DNA from: CALXXL01 sp964512385
Lineage (GTDB): Bacteria; Verrucomicrobiota; Lentisphaeria; Victivallales; Victivallaceae
DNA: 29,846 bases
Reading direction: 5' to 3'
NCBI GenBank assembly: GCA_964512385.1
Contig: CAZEHZ010000015.1
Coordinates: forward strand, 1-29,846
Position numbers and translations under genes: made by a program. Shown here piece after piece: positions 23,118-29,846 of the stretch. The stretch's first letter is position 1. Every line of letters starts with the position of its first letter. The notes beneath the pieces were generated by a model. It was not told the DNA's origin and did not search any database. It worked only from the letters and a program-made list of their open reading frames with translations.

Positions 23118-23457
23118 GATTCGATTCTCCCGAATTTTCACGTTCGTTATATTGTTTGCCCGTTTGGGTTTCCCCGCCCGGTAAGCCGATATAAATTCAT
23201 TAACCATTGCTTCCCGTACCGCAAACTCAATCACGACCTGAACGCAACTTCAACCAATTTTTACCGGACAACCTGCCTTCAGCTTAGGTCTACCCTAACC
23301 ACTAAAGACAAAAAAGAACTCTGCCATCCACTTTACCTTCAACTCAATGAATTTTTCGGTGGTCGACACAGTCTTTATCGTTAGCTCCCCACGAGCGGTG
23401 GAAATCGATATGGAGAGCCACGCATAATAATTTTCATATAATCTATCATTATAATAC
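23118..23457 (-). promoter_or_regulatory. Promoter region and long leader of the rpmJ-rplQ operon
   Basis: A TATAAT (minus strand, 23448-23453) sits just past the rnf terminator in AT-rich DNA; a -35 box is not clear, and AGATTATATG slightly downstream is an alternative -10. The leader to rpmJ is about 320 nt without a convincing gene. Nested stems can form near its 5' end (GCTCTCC at 23412-23418 with GGGGAGC at 23384-23390, around CCAC/GTGG). I recognise no known r-protein leader motif. Confidence 0.4.
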
Positions 23458-23495
23458 AAAAAAGCAAATTTATTTTAAAATTTTTCTGCTTTTTT
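23458..23495 (-). terminator. Intrinsic terminator of the rnf operon
   Basis: A 9-bp stem AAAAAAGCA / TGCTTTTTT with a 20-nt AT-rich loop begins at the rnfE stop; on the minus strand it ends in a T6 run. Confidence 0.65.
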
Positions 23496-24173
23496 TTATT
23501 TATCGTCATCCATTGAGCAAATCCGGCAGTGCCGGCAGTCCAATCCCTGCGGCGGAATGTATAACTTGCCGGACTTTACCGCCTTGCGTTCGTTCAAAAA
23601 GTTCATGCCCGCCAACAGACAACCCAAAATTATAAAACCGCCCGGCGCCAATGCCGGCAGCATAAAACTCCAATTCGGCACCAGCGTAATGTCAAACAAC
23701 GCTCCGGTGCTGAGAAATTCACGCAGACACCCCAGCAACGTCAGCGCCAAAGTAAAGCCCAATCCCATCCCCAAAGCATCAAAAATTGACCTCAGCAATG
23801 AGTTTTTAGCGGCAAACGCCTCCGCCCGCCCCAGCACAATACAGTTCACCACAATCAGCGGAATGAAAATCCCCAGCGCATTATATAACGCTTCCGGCGC
23901 ATACGCCCGCATACTCAAATCCACCATGGTTACAAAAGTGGCGATCACCACAATGAAAATCGGAATACGAATCTTATTGGGAATCAGATTTTTCAGCAAA
24001 GAAACCACAATATTACTGCCCAACAGCACTACCGTGGTCGCCACGCCCATGCCTAAACCGTTAATGGCCTTGCCGGTTAACGCCAAGGTGGGACACATGC
24101 CCAGCAACAGTACCAGCGTCGGGTTTTCCCGCCAAACACCCTTGATAAAATCATTCCATAATACTTTAATCAT
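23496..24173 (-). CDS. rnfE: Rnf electron transport complex subunit RnfE
   Basis: Membrane subunit of the ferredoxin:NAD+ oxidoreductase. The 225-aa protein has six hydrophobic segments and the RnfE/NqrD cysteine motifs LLGMCPTLA (near residue 27) and VVNCIVLGRAEAF (near 110), which in this family hold an iron-sulfur cluster inside the membrane. A distinctive feature is the C-terminal tail GLDCRHCRICSMDDDK, with a C-x2-C-x2-C pattern after the last helix that E. coli RsxE lacks. Its start overlaps rnfG by 8 nt. Last gene of the operon. Confidence 0.95.
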   Translation of the reverse strand: MIKVLWNDFIKGVWRENPTLVLLLGMCPTLALTGKAINGLGMGVATTVVLLGSNIVVSLLKNLIPNKIRIPIFIVVIATFVTMVDLSMRAYAPEALYNALGIFIPLIVVNCIVLGRAEAFAAKNSLLRSIFDALGMGLGFTLALTLLGCLREFLSTGALFDITLVPNWSFMLPALAPGGFIILGCLLAGMNFLNERKAVKSGKLYIPPQGLDCRHCRICSMDDDK

Positions 24174-24861
24174 TTTTCACAATCTCCTGTTCGGTCAATG
24201 TGCGTACAATCTCCCGGCGGTTATTCCGGAAGCTGTTTAAAACCTTATTCACCAGTTCAGTAACGGCACGACTGCTGATGGTGGCTCCGGTGATAAACGT
24301 AACTTTACCGCCGTCTTTGGTGATTCTTAGCGGCGTATCGTCGGTGCCCAAGCCGCCAAATGAGTCCAGCACCACATTGGCCGGCAAAATCGATTCATCC
24401 ACCTTCTCCGCCCCGAACACCGTATCCAGTGTCTTAAGTTGCTGACGATTACAGACATTGGTACCCAAGCCCGGCGTTTCATTCTGCCGGGTTATCAGCA
24501 CTGCCGAGCGTTCGCCCTTCAGCATCAACACCTTACCGGCCGGAGACAAACCGACCAGTCCGGCCACTTCGCCGGCATATCCACTGCCGCTGACGGCTTC
24601 CGCCGCCAATGCCACCAGCACATCGTCTTTAAATGCACCATAAAATTTTACGCCGTCCACCTCGCACACATTCTGCGATGGCGTGTTGTCGAACTCCGGC
24701 AAAACCTGCGCCAAGGCCTGATTGGTTTTACGAATCTTTGCCGCCTCAATCGTCGGTTTGGTGACACCGTCAAACCATGCCAAAATCCCGGCGGCGGCCA
24801 CTCCCACCACGCAAAGAATCAGCCCCAGCACCAAAAAATTACTGCAATTTTTTAAATTCAT
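24166..24861 (-). CDS. rnfG: Rnf electron transport complex subunit RnfG (flavoprotein)
   Basis: Periplasm-facing subunit with covalent FMN. The 231-aa protein has one N-terminal helix (about 9-29), then the FMN-binding domain: NETPGLGTNV (128-136) and the flavinylation motif TGATISS, with Thr194 as the expected attachment site. An associated ApbE flavin transferase would be required but is not encoded in this window. Its ATG overlaps the rnfD stop by 4 nt, and its end overlaps rnfE by 8 nt. Confidence 0.95.
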   Translation of the reverse strand: MNLKNCSNFLVLGLILCVVGVAAAGILAWFDGVTKPTIEAAKIRKTNQALAQVLPEFDNTPSQNVCEVDGVKFYGAFKDDVLVALAAEAVSGSGYAGEVAGLVGLSPAGKVLMLKGERSAVLITRQNETPGLGTNVCNRQQLKTLDTVFGAEKVDESILPANVVLDSFGGLGTDDTPLRITKDGGKVTFITGATISSRAVTELVNKVLNSFRNNRREIVRTLTEQEIVKND

Positions 24862-25961
24862 TTGCTCACCTGCACCTTCTTACGCACATAACCGAACGGC
24901 AGAGTATGACACATACGGTCAATCAGCGGCACTAAAGCGTTCATCAACAGAATTGAGAAGCTCACCCCTTCCGGATAACTGCCCCACACCCGGATTACCA
25001 CCGTAATTACGCCGCAACCTACAGCAAAAACCACGCCGCCCCAGTTGGTCATCGGGCTGGTTACCATGTCGGTAGCCATAAAAAATGCCCCTAACAGCAA
25101 CCCGCCGTTCAGCACATGGAACGCCGCCGGAGGCGTTAATTCCGGTGCAAACGCATGAATTACCGCCGTAAACAATGCTACCGTGGCAATAAAGAAAATC
25201 GGAATCTGCCACTTAATCAACTTCATAAACATTAAGGCAATTCCGCCCAGTAGCAATGCCAGGCAACTGGTTTCACCTAAAGAACCGGCGCGATTGCCGA
25301 TAAAGTAGTTTTTATAATCATCTTTAGTGGTAATCGAGTCGTAAGTATTTGCTCCGCACGGCAATTTGGCTTTTAAATTAGCGGCAATGCCCAACGGCGT
25401 GGCACAACTTACAAAACTCTCTGCCGATGCCGGAGTGGCATGAGTGGTGTTTACTTGAGCATCCTGCCATTCACGCTTCATCATTTCCGTCGGCGTCCAA
25501 GTCGTCATCATGGCGGGCAGTGCAATCAGCAACGCTACACGCGCCACCAGTGCCGGGTTAAAGATATTATGCCCAATCCCGCCGAACACCTGCTTGCCAA
25601 CCCAGATGGCAATAAACCCGCCCAGCACACAAACCCACCACGGCGCCGACGCCGGCAGGTTCATCGCCAATAAAATTCCGGTTAAAATTGCCGAGCAGTC
25701 CCGCAATGGTTTGAAGGAGCTTTTGCCAATCCAAAACCAGATTGCCTCCGCCGCCACACACGCCACGGTGGTAATCACCACCACCCGCAACGCCTCCATG
25801 CCAAAGAACCACACTCCGGCCGCCAACGCCGGCACTAAAGTCAGAATCACCTTCAGCATAATCTTCTGCACATTCAAACGGTCGTGTATATGCGGCGACG
25901 AACTTAAAATCAACTCATCGCCCGCAGGCATCACCAACCCGGTCATATTCTGTTCACTCAT
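24858..25961 (-). CDS. rnfD: Rnf electron transport complex subunit RnfD
   Basis: Ion-translocating membrane subunit related to NqrB. The 367-aa protein has about nine to ten hydrophobic segments, begins with ILSSSPHIHDRLNVQKIML, and contains NIFNPALVARVALLIALP and FFMATDMVTSPM, all family landmarks. Thr188 in SCATPLG is the expected covalent FMN site. SFSILLMNALVPLIDR near the C-terminus is also typical. It starts 14 nt after rnfC and overlaps rnfG by 4 nt. Whether Na+ or H+ is moved cannot be told from the sequence alone. Confidence 0.95.
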   Translation of the reverse strand: MSEQNMTGLVMPAGDELILSSSPHIHDRLNVQKIMLKVILTLVPALAAGVWFFGMEALRVVVITTVACVAAEAIWFWIGKSSFKPLRDCSAILTGILLAMNLPASAPWWVCVLGGFIAIWVGKQVFGGIGHNIFNPALVARVALLIALPAMMTTWTPTEMMKREWQDAQVNTTHATPASAESFVSCATPLGIAANLKAKLPCGANTYDSITTKDDYKNYFIGNRAGSLGETSCLALLLGGIALMFMKLIKWQIPIFFIATVALFTAVIHAFAPELTPPAAFHVLNGGLLLGAFFMATDMVTSPMTNWGGVVFAVGCGVITVVIRVWGSYPEGVSFSILLMNALVPLIDRMCHTLPFGYVRKKVQVSK

Positions 25962-25975
25962 ATCAATAAAAATCC

Positions 25976-27316
25976 CTATTTTTTAGCCCGTTTACGAATT
26001 TCCGCCTTAGCCCGCCGCATGTGCTGAACCAATGGCCGATGTGCGGGGCACCCGTAAGCGCAGGCGCCGCATTCCAAACAATCCATTACATGATTCTGCT
26101 GTGCCAAATCAAACTTTTCGTTCTCAATCAACATGCTTAACGGCCCCGGAGAAAGGTGCATGGCGCAAGCCCGCAAACACATTCCGCACCGGATACAACT
26201 GGACGAATCGTACAGCGAAATCTCTTTTTTACCCAATAACAACACGCCGGAGCCGTTTTTACAAATCGGCACATCAAACGATTTTTGCGCAAAACCCATC
26301 ATCGGCCCGCCTAAAATCAGCTTACGCGGTTCTTCCGTTACCCCACCCGCCAACTCAATCAACTTGCGAACCGGAGTACCGATTTTCACCTTAAAGTTGC
26401 CCGGAGTCTTAACCGCTTCGCCGGTAACCGTGGTGATGCGTTCAATTAACGGCGTACCGTCATTGACCGCCTCAAACACCGCGGCGGCGGTGGCCACGTT
26501 CTGCACTACGCAACCGGCGTCCATCGGCAAACCGCCCGCCGGAACCTGACGTTTGGTAACTGCATAAATCAGTTGTTTTTCCGATCCCTGCGGATATTGA
26601 ACTTTTAAGCCGACAATCTTAACTTTATACTCATCAGCATGTTTAAGCAATGCTTCAATCGCATCGGTTTTATTCAACTCCACCCCGATATAGACGTTTT
26701 CCACGCCCAGAATCCGCCCCATAATTGCGGCTCCGGCCAAAACTTTTTCGGGTTGTTCCAGCATTAAACGATGGTCGGCGGTCAAATACGGTTCGCACTC
26801 GGCGCCGTTTAAAATAATATGGTCTATCTTCTTGTCCGGCGGCGGACTCAATTTTACATGGCACGGAAACGCCGCTCCGCCCATCCCCACTACGCCGCAA
26901 TCCGAGATGCGTTTTTTCAACTCGCCCGGCTCCGTGGTGCGCCAATCCAAATGCGGCAAACGGTTTGCCGTCCATTCATCCTGCCCGTCGGCATCAATAA
27001 TTATGGCCGGCACCAGCACCCCCATCGGGCCCGGAGCTTCGGCAACATCCGCAATTACACCGCTGGTCGGCGCATGTAACGGCACCGACACAAAACCACC
27101 GGCCTCCGCCAGCAAATCGCCCTTTTTAACCGCATCGCCTTTTTTTACCATCACCTTCGGCGGTGCGCCCACGTTCTGCCCCACCAGCACAAAATAACGC
27201 TCCAGCAGCGGCACGGCCTGAATTGCCGAATTTTTACTTAAAGCCTTACCGTCATTTTCCGGATGAATCCCGCCGGAAAAACTTAACGGTTTGGGCGGCA
27301 AAGAGTTATTCGCCAT
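25976..27316 (-). CDS. rnfC: Rnf electron transport complex subunit RnfC
   Basis: Peripheral NADH- and FMN-binding subunit, related to the Nqo1/NuoF fold. The 446-aa protein has an N-terminal barrel-sandwich region (PLSFSGGIHPENDGKALS, then VKKGDAVKKGDLLAEAGG), the nucleotide-binding GMGGAAFPCHVKL and NGAECEPYLTADHRL, a SLBB-like segment (VTGEAVKTPGNFKVKIG) and two [4Fe-4S] motifs CIRCGMCLRAC and CLECGACAYGCP. The basic C-terminus (RRAKAEIRKRAKK) is short, without the long Ala/Lys-rich extension of E. coli RsxC. Start overlaps the rnfB end by 11 nt. Confidence 0.96.
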   Translation of the reverse strand: MANNSLPPKPLSFSGGIHPENDGKALSKNSAIQAVPLLERYFVLVGQNVGAPPKVMVKKGDAVKKGDLLAEAGGFVSVPLHAPTSGVIADVAEAPGPMGVLVPAIIIDADGQDEWTANRLPHLDWRTTEPGELKKRISDCGVVGMGGAAFPCHVKLSPPPDKKIDHIILNGAECEPYLTADHRLMLEQPEKVLAGAAIMGRILGVENVYIGVELNKTDAIEALLKHADEYKVKIVGLKVQYPQGSEKQLIYAVTKRQVPAGGLPMDAGCVVQNVATAAAVFEAVNDGTPLIERITTVTGEAVKTPGNFKVKIGTPVRKLIELAGGVTEEPRKLILGGPMMGFAQKSFDVPICKNGSGVLLLGKKEISLYDSSSCIRCGMCLRACAMHLSPGPLSMLIENEKFDLAQQNHVMDCLECGACAYGCPAHRPLVQHMRRAKAEIRKRAKK

Positions 27317-28172
27317 GTTTCATCTCCTTATTCGCACGTTCCAACTGCTTGTATTCCTCAGCTAAATGTTGCTTATGTGTTTGCAGACACCCGGTGGGAC
27401 AGCCGATTTTTTCCAACTGCGCGGCGGCAGGATACGGCGTATGCTCATAATCCACCTCGCACTTAAAGCCGTTCACCTTAAACTGCCCATCTTCCGCCCC
27501 TCTTACGCATTTGCGGCAACCAATACACGCCACGCCGCAAACCTGCTTCTTTAACGGGGCTTTTACCGGCGATGAGCAATATACATGCACCTCCGCATCC
27601 GCCGGAACCAGTTTTATTAAATGACGCGGACAAGTATTTACGCAGTTTCCGCACCCTACGCACAAATCCGGATGCACTACCGCTAAATTATTGATGATTT
27701 CAATCGCCCCGAACGGGCAGGCTCTGGCACAGCTCCCCATGCCCATACAGCCATAGGCGCAACTCTTCGGCCCGCCGCCAACCAATGCGGCCGACACGCA
27801 GTCGTTTACACCGTTATACAGCAACGGGGCGCAATCCTGATTCAAGTCGCCGCCGCACAACACCGCCGCCACCTGCTTAAAACTGCTGCCAGCCTCCACC
27901 CCCAGCGCCTGCGCAATGGCACTGACCTGATCGGCACTGCATACCGGGCATTTATTCGGCGGGCATTCACCGGCCACAATCGCTTTGGCTAAGTCCGCAC
28001 AACCGGCCTTGCCGCAACCGCCGCAGTTCGCCCCCGGCAGCAACCCCAAAACTAAATCAACTTTAGGATCACTCGGCACGGCAAAGATTTTTGAAGCGAT
28101 CCCGATAATAACGCCTAAGCCCAACGCAATAACGCCGGTGTAAATCACCGCCGCTAAAATTGTCATATCCAT
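27306..28172 (-). CDS. rnfB: Rnf electron transport complex subunit RnfB (ferredoxin-type)
   Basis: Receives electrons from ferredoxin. The 288-aa protein has an N-terminal membrane helix (about 5-27), the Fe-S motif C50GGCGKAGC58 plus Cys75 (four ligands), and ferredoxin-like cysteines CMGMGSCARACP and CVGCGNCVNTCP. A further cysteine-rich section follows (CGVACIGCRKC, FKCEVDYEH, CPTGCLQ), so it is longer than E. coli RsxB (192 aa) and likely carries extra clusters, as in long-form RnfB of anaerobes. AAGGAG precedes the ATG. It starts 27 nt after rnfA. Confidence 0.95.
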   Translation of the reverse strand: MDMTILAAVIYTGVIALGLGVIIGIASKIFAVPSDPKVDLVLGLLPGANCGGCGKAGCADLAKAIVAGECPPNKCPVCSADQVSAIAQALGVEAGSSFKQVAAVLCGGDLNQDCAPLLYNGVNDCVSAALVGGGPKSCAYGCMGMGSCARACPFGAIEIINNLAVVHPDLCVGCGNCVNTCPRHLIKLVPADAEVHVYCSSPVKAPLKKQVCGVACIGCRKCVRGAEDGQFKVNGFKCEVDYEHTPYPAAAQLEKIGCPTGCLQTHKQHLAEEYKQLERANKEMKHGE

Positions 28173-28199
28173 GAAATATACTCCTTAATTGAACTTGGC

Positions 28200-28805
28200 T
28201 CAGCAGATTCCGGAAAATCCGAGGAACGCCATCGACAGAATCCCGGCGGCAATCAACGCAATCGCCATCCCCCGGAACGGCCGCGGTATGGCCGACAACT
28301 CCAACCGCTCACGCATGCCGGAAAATATCACCAGCGCCAACGCAAACCCAATCCCCGAAAACATCCCGAAAATCGTGGCACTTAATATATCCCGCCCCAC
28401 TTGAGCATTTAAGGACGCCGCCCCCATTACCGCACAGTTGGTGGTAATCAGCGGCAAAAATATCCCCAGCGCCTTATACAACGCCGGGCTAAGTTTCTGC
28501 AATACCACTTCCACAATCTGCACTAAAGACGCTATAACCACAATAAACAGCGTGATTTGCAGAAAGCTGAGGTTTACTTTATACCCAGCAAACGCCACCT
28601 CTTTAGCCACATAATTATAAATTACGGCCGTGGCGAATGAGGCAATTGTCATTACAAAGACCACCGCACCACCCATTCCCAGTGCGGTGTCCAACCGTTT
28701 AGATACCCCCAAAAACGGGCATATCCCCATAAATCTGGATAATACAAAATTGTACACCAGCACCGCACCCACGGTGATCTCCAAATAATTTACATCGTTT
28801 CCCAT
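28200..28805 (-). CDS. rnfA: Rnf electron transport complex subunit RnfA
   Basis: Membrane subunit paired with RnfE. From the ATG at 28805 (MGNDVNYLEITVGAVLVYNF) it is 201 aa with six helices and the cysteine motifs FMGICPFLGVSKR and TTNCAVMGAA, the ligands of the cluster shared with RnfE. A GTG at 28814 is only 3 nt from the AGGGA ribosome binding site, too close, so I prefer 28805. First gene of rnfABCDGE, the order known from proteobacterial rsx/rnf; clostridial operons read CDGEAB. Confidence 0.95.
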   Translation of the reverse strand: MGNDVNYLEITVGAVLVYNFVLSRFMGICPFLGVSKRLDTALGMGGAVVFVMTIASFATAVIYNYVAKEVAFAGYKVNLSFLQITLFIVVIASLVQIVEVVLQKLSPALYKALGIFLPLITTNCAVMGAASLNAQVGRDILSATIFGMFSGIGFALALVIFSGMRERLELSAIPRPFRGMAIALIAAGILSMAFLGFSGIC

Positions 28806-28883
28806 TTGATACACTTTCCCTGTTCAAACTCGGTTTCCAATTATTCCATTTTACAAATCCAATGTAAAAAATAATTATCATAT

Positions 28884-28912
28884 ATTATACTATCAATACA
28901 ATGTTTATGCAA
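28884..28912 (-). promoter_or_regulatory. Strong predicted promoter of the rnf operon
   Basis: Minus strand TTGCAT, 17 nt, perfect TATAAT; rnfA begins about 80 nt downstream. The best sigma-70-type promoter in the window. Confidence 0.75.
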
Positions 28913-28971
28913 GTAACAAAGATATAAAAATTCCATTAAAAAATAAATTTGCTTTTTTTGCAAAAAACCAC

Positions 28972-28999
28972 TTGCAAAGTGCAATTAGTCGCTTATTGT
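28972..28999 (+). promoter_or_regulatory. Possible promoter of the RAM-domain gene
   Basis: TTGCAA, 16 nt, TATTGT, about 120 nt before the gene. The -35 box lies inside the palindrome CACTT-GCA-AAGTG (28970-28982), a possible operator. The rest of 29000-29118 shows nothing certain. Confidence 0.35.
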
Positions 29000-29118
29000 A
29001 TGCTTGGAGACCGGGTTTTGAGGTGTCAAATCCCCATGATTCGGCTTAATGTTTTTATCGTTTTCAAACCGAGGCGATAAGATATTATAAACTGTTTAAG
29101 CGTAAGGAGTGTTTAACT

Positions 29119-29391
29119 ATGGTTACTGGGATTATTCTGGTTAATGTAGAACGTGCCAAACTCGCTAATGTTATTGAAGGCATCATCAAAATCGACGGCG
29201 TTACTGAAGTATACACCGTTGCTGGCGAATATGACATCGCTGTTGTTGTTCGAGTTAAGAGCAATGCCGAACTCTCCGATATCATCGCCTGCAAAATGAC
29301 GCATGATATTGAAGGAATTATTCACACCAAAACGCTGATTTCGTTATCTTCACTGGCTAAAGTTGACCTTGAAAAAGTGTTCTTGAGCTAA
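29119..29391 (+). CDS. Stand-alone Lrp/AsnC ligand-binding (RAM) domain protein
   Basis: A 90-aa protein matching the C-terminal effector domain of Lrp/AsnC regulators (alpha/beta sandwich: MVTGIILVNVERAKLANVIE, GVTEVYTVAGEYDIAVVVRV, then a helix and GIIHTKTLISLS) with no helix-turn-helix domain. Stand-alone RAM proteins are known; they assemble as dimers or octamers and bind amino acids, but their targets are mostly unknown. AAGGAG precedes the ATG. It is divergent from rnfA and followed at once by a terminator, so it is a single-gene unit. Ligand cannot be inferred. Confidence 0.88.
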   Translation: MVTGIILVNVERAKLANVIEGIIKIDGVTEVYTVAGEYDIAVVVRVKSNAELSDIIACKMTHDIEGIIHTKTLISLSSLAKVDLEKVFLS

Positions 29392-29414
29392 CCAGAGATA
29401 CTCGAAATACCAAT

Positions 29415-29445
29415 GCCGCTCAGTCCGAGCGGCCTCTTTTTTTTT
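29415..29445 (+). terminator. Intrinsic terminator of the RAM-domain gene
   Basis: Stem GCCGCTC-AGTCC-GAGCGGC followed by CTC and nine Ts, 23 nt after the stop codon. Confidence 0.9.
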
Positions 29446-29506
29446 GCTTGGGCAAATGGCGACTTTCGAGCCTTTTTTTGCTTGGTTAAATGGCGACTTT
29501 CGAGCC
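29439..29506. repeat. 34-bp tandem duplication after the terminator
   Basis: Two adjacent 34-bp copies (29439-29472 and 29473-29506), each a T7 run, then GCTTGG, then AAATGGCGACTTTCGAGCC; 32 of 34 bases agree. The first copy shares its T run with the preceding terminator. Confidence 0.85.
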
Positions 29507-29529
29507 TTGCGGTCGTCGGTTGCTCAGTC

Positions 29530-29545
29530 GTGTACGTATGTACAC
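29530..29545. repeat. GTAC-type palindrome
   Basis: GTGTACGTATGTACAC is a 16-base inverted repeat with a 6-bp stem and four-base loop, flanked by GGTTGCTCAGTC on the left and TCCTTCGCC on the right. Confidence 0.6.
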
Positions 29546-29617
29546 TCCTTCGCCCCCTCCTCGGCAAAACTCGAAATTCATCCATTTTCCCTGCGCAAAA
29601 ACTGCATTCTGTGTGTA

Positions 29618-29820
29618 GGGGAATTGCGAATCGCTTCGCTCTCGCATGGGACCGGCTCCGCCGGGGAATTGGCGAATCGCTTCGCTCCGCCGGATTTGTC
29701 TATCGCTATGTTCTGCGTGCATATCGGGACTGGCGTTCGCTCCGCTCTCGCACCGGACAACGGTTTCGCCGGGGAATTTGGCGAATCGCTCCGCTCCGCC
29801 GGCGTTGTCTATCGCTATGG
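29618..29820. repeat. Extragenic palindromic repeats, three copies
   Basis: Copies start GGGGAATT at 29618, 29663 and 29771 and continue GGCGAATCGCTTCGCTCCGC. The last two share about 48 bases through TTGTCTATCGCTATG. Each contains the inverted repeat GCGAA-TCGC-TTCGC. Between 29711 and 29770 a looser version is present. The region to the window end shows no believable gene. Confidence 0.75.
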
Positions 29821-29846
29821 TTTTACTGCAAATATGAATAGCGTTG

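Noticed and set aside
23118..23234. N-terminal extension of L36 to 23234
   Set aside because: L36 is 37-38 residues in nearly all bacteria; the extension has no similarity to any L36 and a proper ribosome binding site lies at the internal ATG.
23118..23447. RNase P, tmRNA, 6S or SRP RNA in the spacer before rpmJ
   Set aside because: I looked for the conserved cores of each (for example the SRP GGAA-loop motif and the tmRNA T-arm end) and found none.
29003..29046. tRNA-like stretch (GGTGTCAAATCCCC resembling a T-arm)
   Set aside because: No acceptor, D or anticodon arm can be drawn around it.
29413..29841. A 142-codon open frame on the plus strand
   Set aside because: It begins inside the terminator of the RAM-domain gene, runs through three kinds of extragenic repeat, has no ribosome binding site and an Arg/Leu/Ser-rich composition typical of repeat DNA read in frame.

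Overview
The window is 29.8 kb of a mid-GC, Gram-negative-type bacterial chromosome, mostly core housekeeping genes. Two runs of N (10 and 100 bases) show it is a scaffolded draft assembly. The organism is not certain. A complete Rnf complex in the order ABCDGE, a lipoprotein with an N-terminal lipobox, HtpX/LemA, a 7TM-HD c-di-AMP phosphodiesterase and a secreted CE7-type esterase would fit an anaerobic PVC-group bacterium (Lentisphaerota/Victivallales-like), but this is inference from content and style, not from a marker match.

Layout. (1) 1-5087, minus strand: one long operon read prs-rplY-pth-rpsF-ssb-rpsR-rplI-dnaB (dnaB cut by the window edge), with a promoter near 5351-5378 and a leader of about 260 nt. 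(2) 5427-7742, plus strand: a divergent operon of panD, two small single-pass membrane proteins of unknown function, and a secreted acetylxylan-esterase-family hydrolase interrupted by a 10-N gap. (3) 7750-9980: acpP and fabF, separated by a 566-bp repeat-rich spacer holding a decayed copy of the acpP 3' end, a 46-bp tandem repeat and two hairpins. (4) 10003-14446: LysM lipoprotein-phoH-pgpH-ybeY, tightly packed with overlapping genes. (5) 14449-14703: a 255-bp element with 17-bp terminal inverted repeats that exactly fills the space between convergent ybeY and rfbA. (6) 14701-18043, minus: rfbC-rfbD-rfbB-rfbA, the complete dTDP-L-rhamnose pathway. (7) 18302-19816: lemA-htpX, divergent from rfb. 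(8) 19979-20443: tRNA-Leu(UAA) followed by a tandem array of a 65-bp unit that carries an intrinsic-terminator hairpin, broken by a 100-N gap, then sequence related to the 255-bp element. (9) 20609-23117, minus: rpmJ-rpsM-rpsK-rpoA-rplQ without rpsD. (10) 23496-28805, minus: rnfABCDGE, an ion-translocating ferredoxin:NAD+ oxidoreductase, with a strong promoter. (11) 29119-29391: a stand-alone Lrp/AsnC ligand-binding-domain protein, then a terminator and a noncoding extragenic repeat cluster to the window end.

The coding genes are almost all recognisable. The most unusual material is between them: terminator-bearing tandem repeats behind the tRNA, the inverted-repeat element and its relative 5.7 kb away, the duplicated acpP tail with its minisatellite, and the palindromic repeats at the right edge. 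I did not find a convincing new multi-gene system. The least explained coding unit is the pair of small membrane proteins between panD and the esterase.
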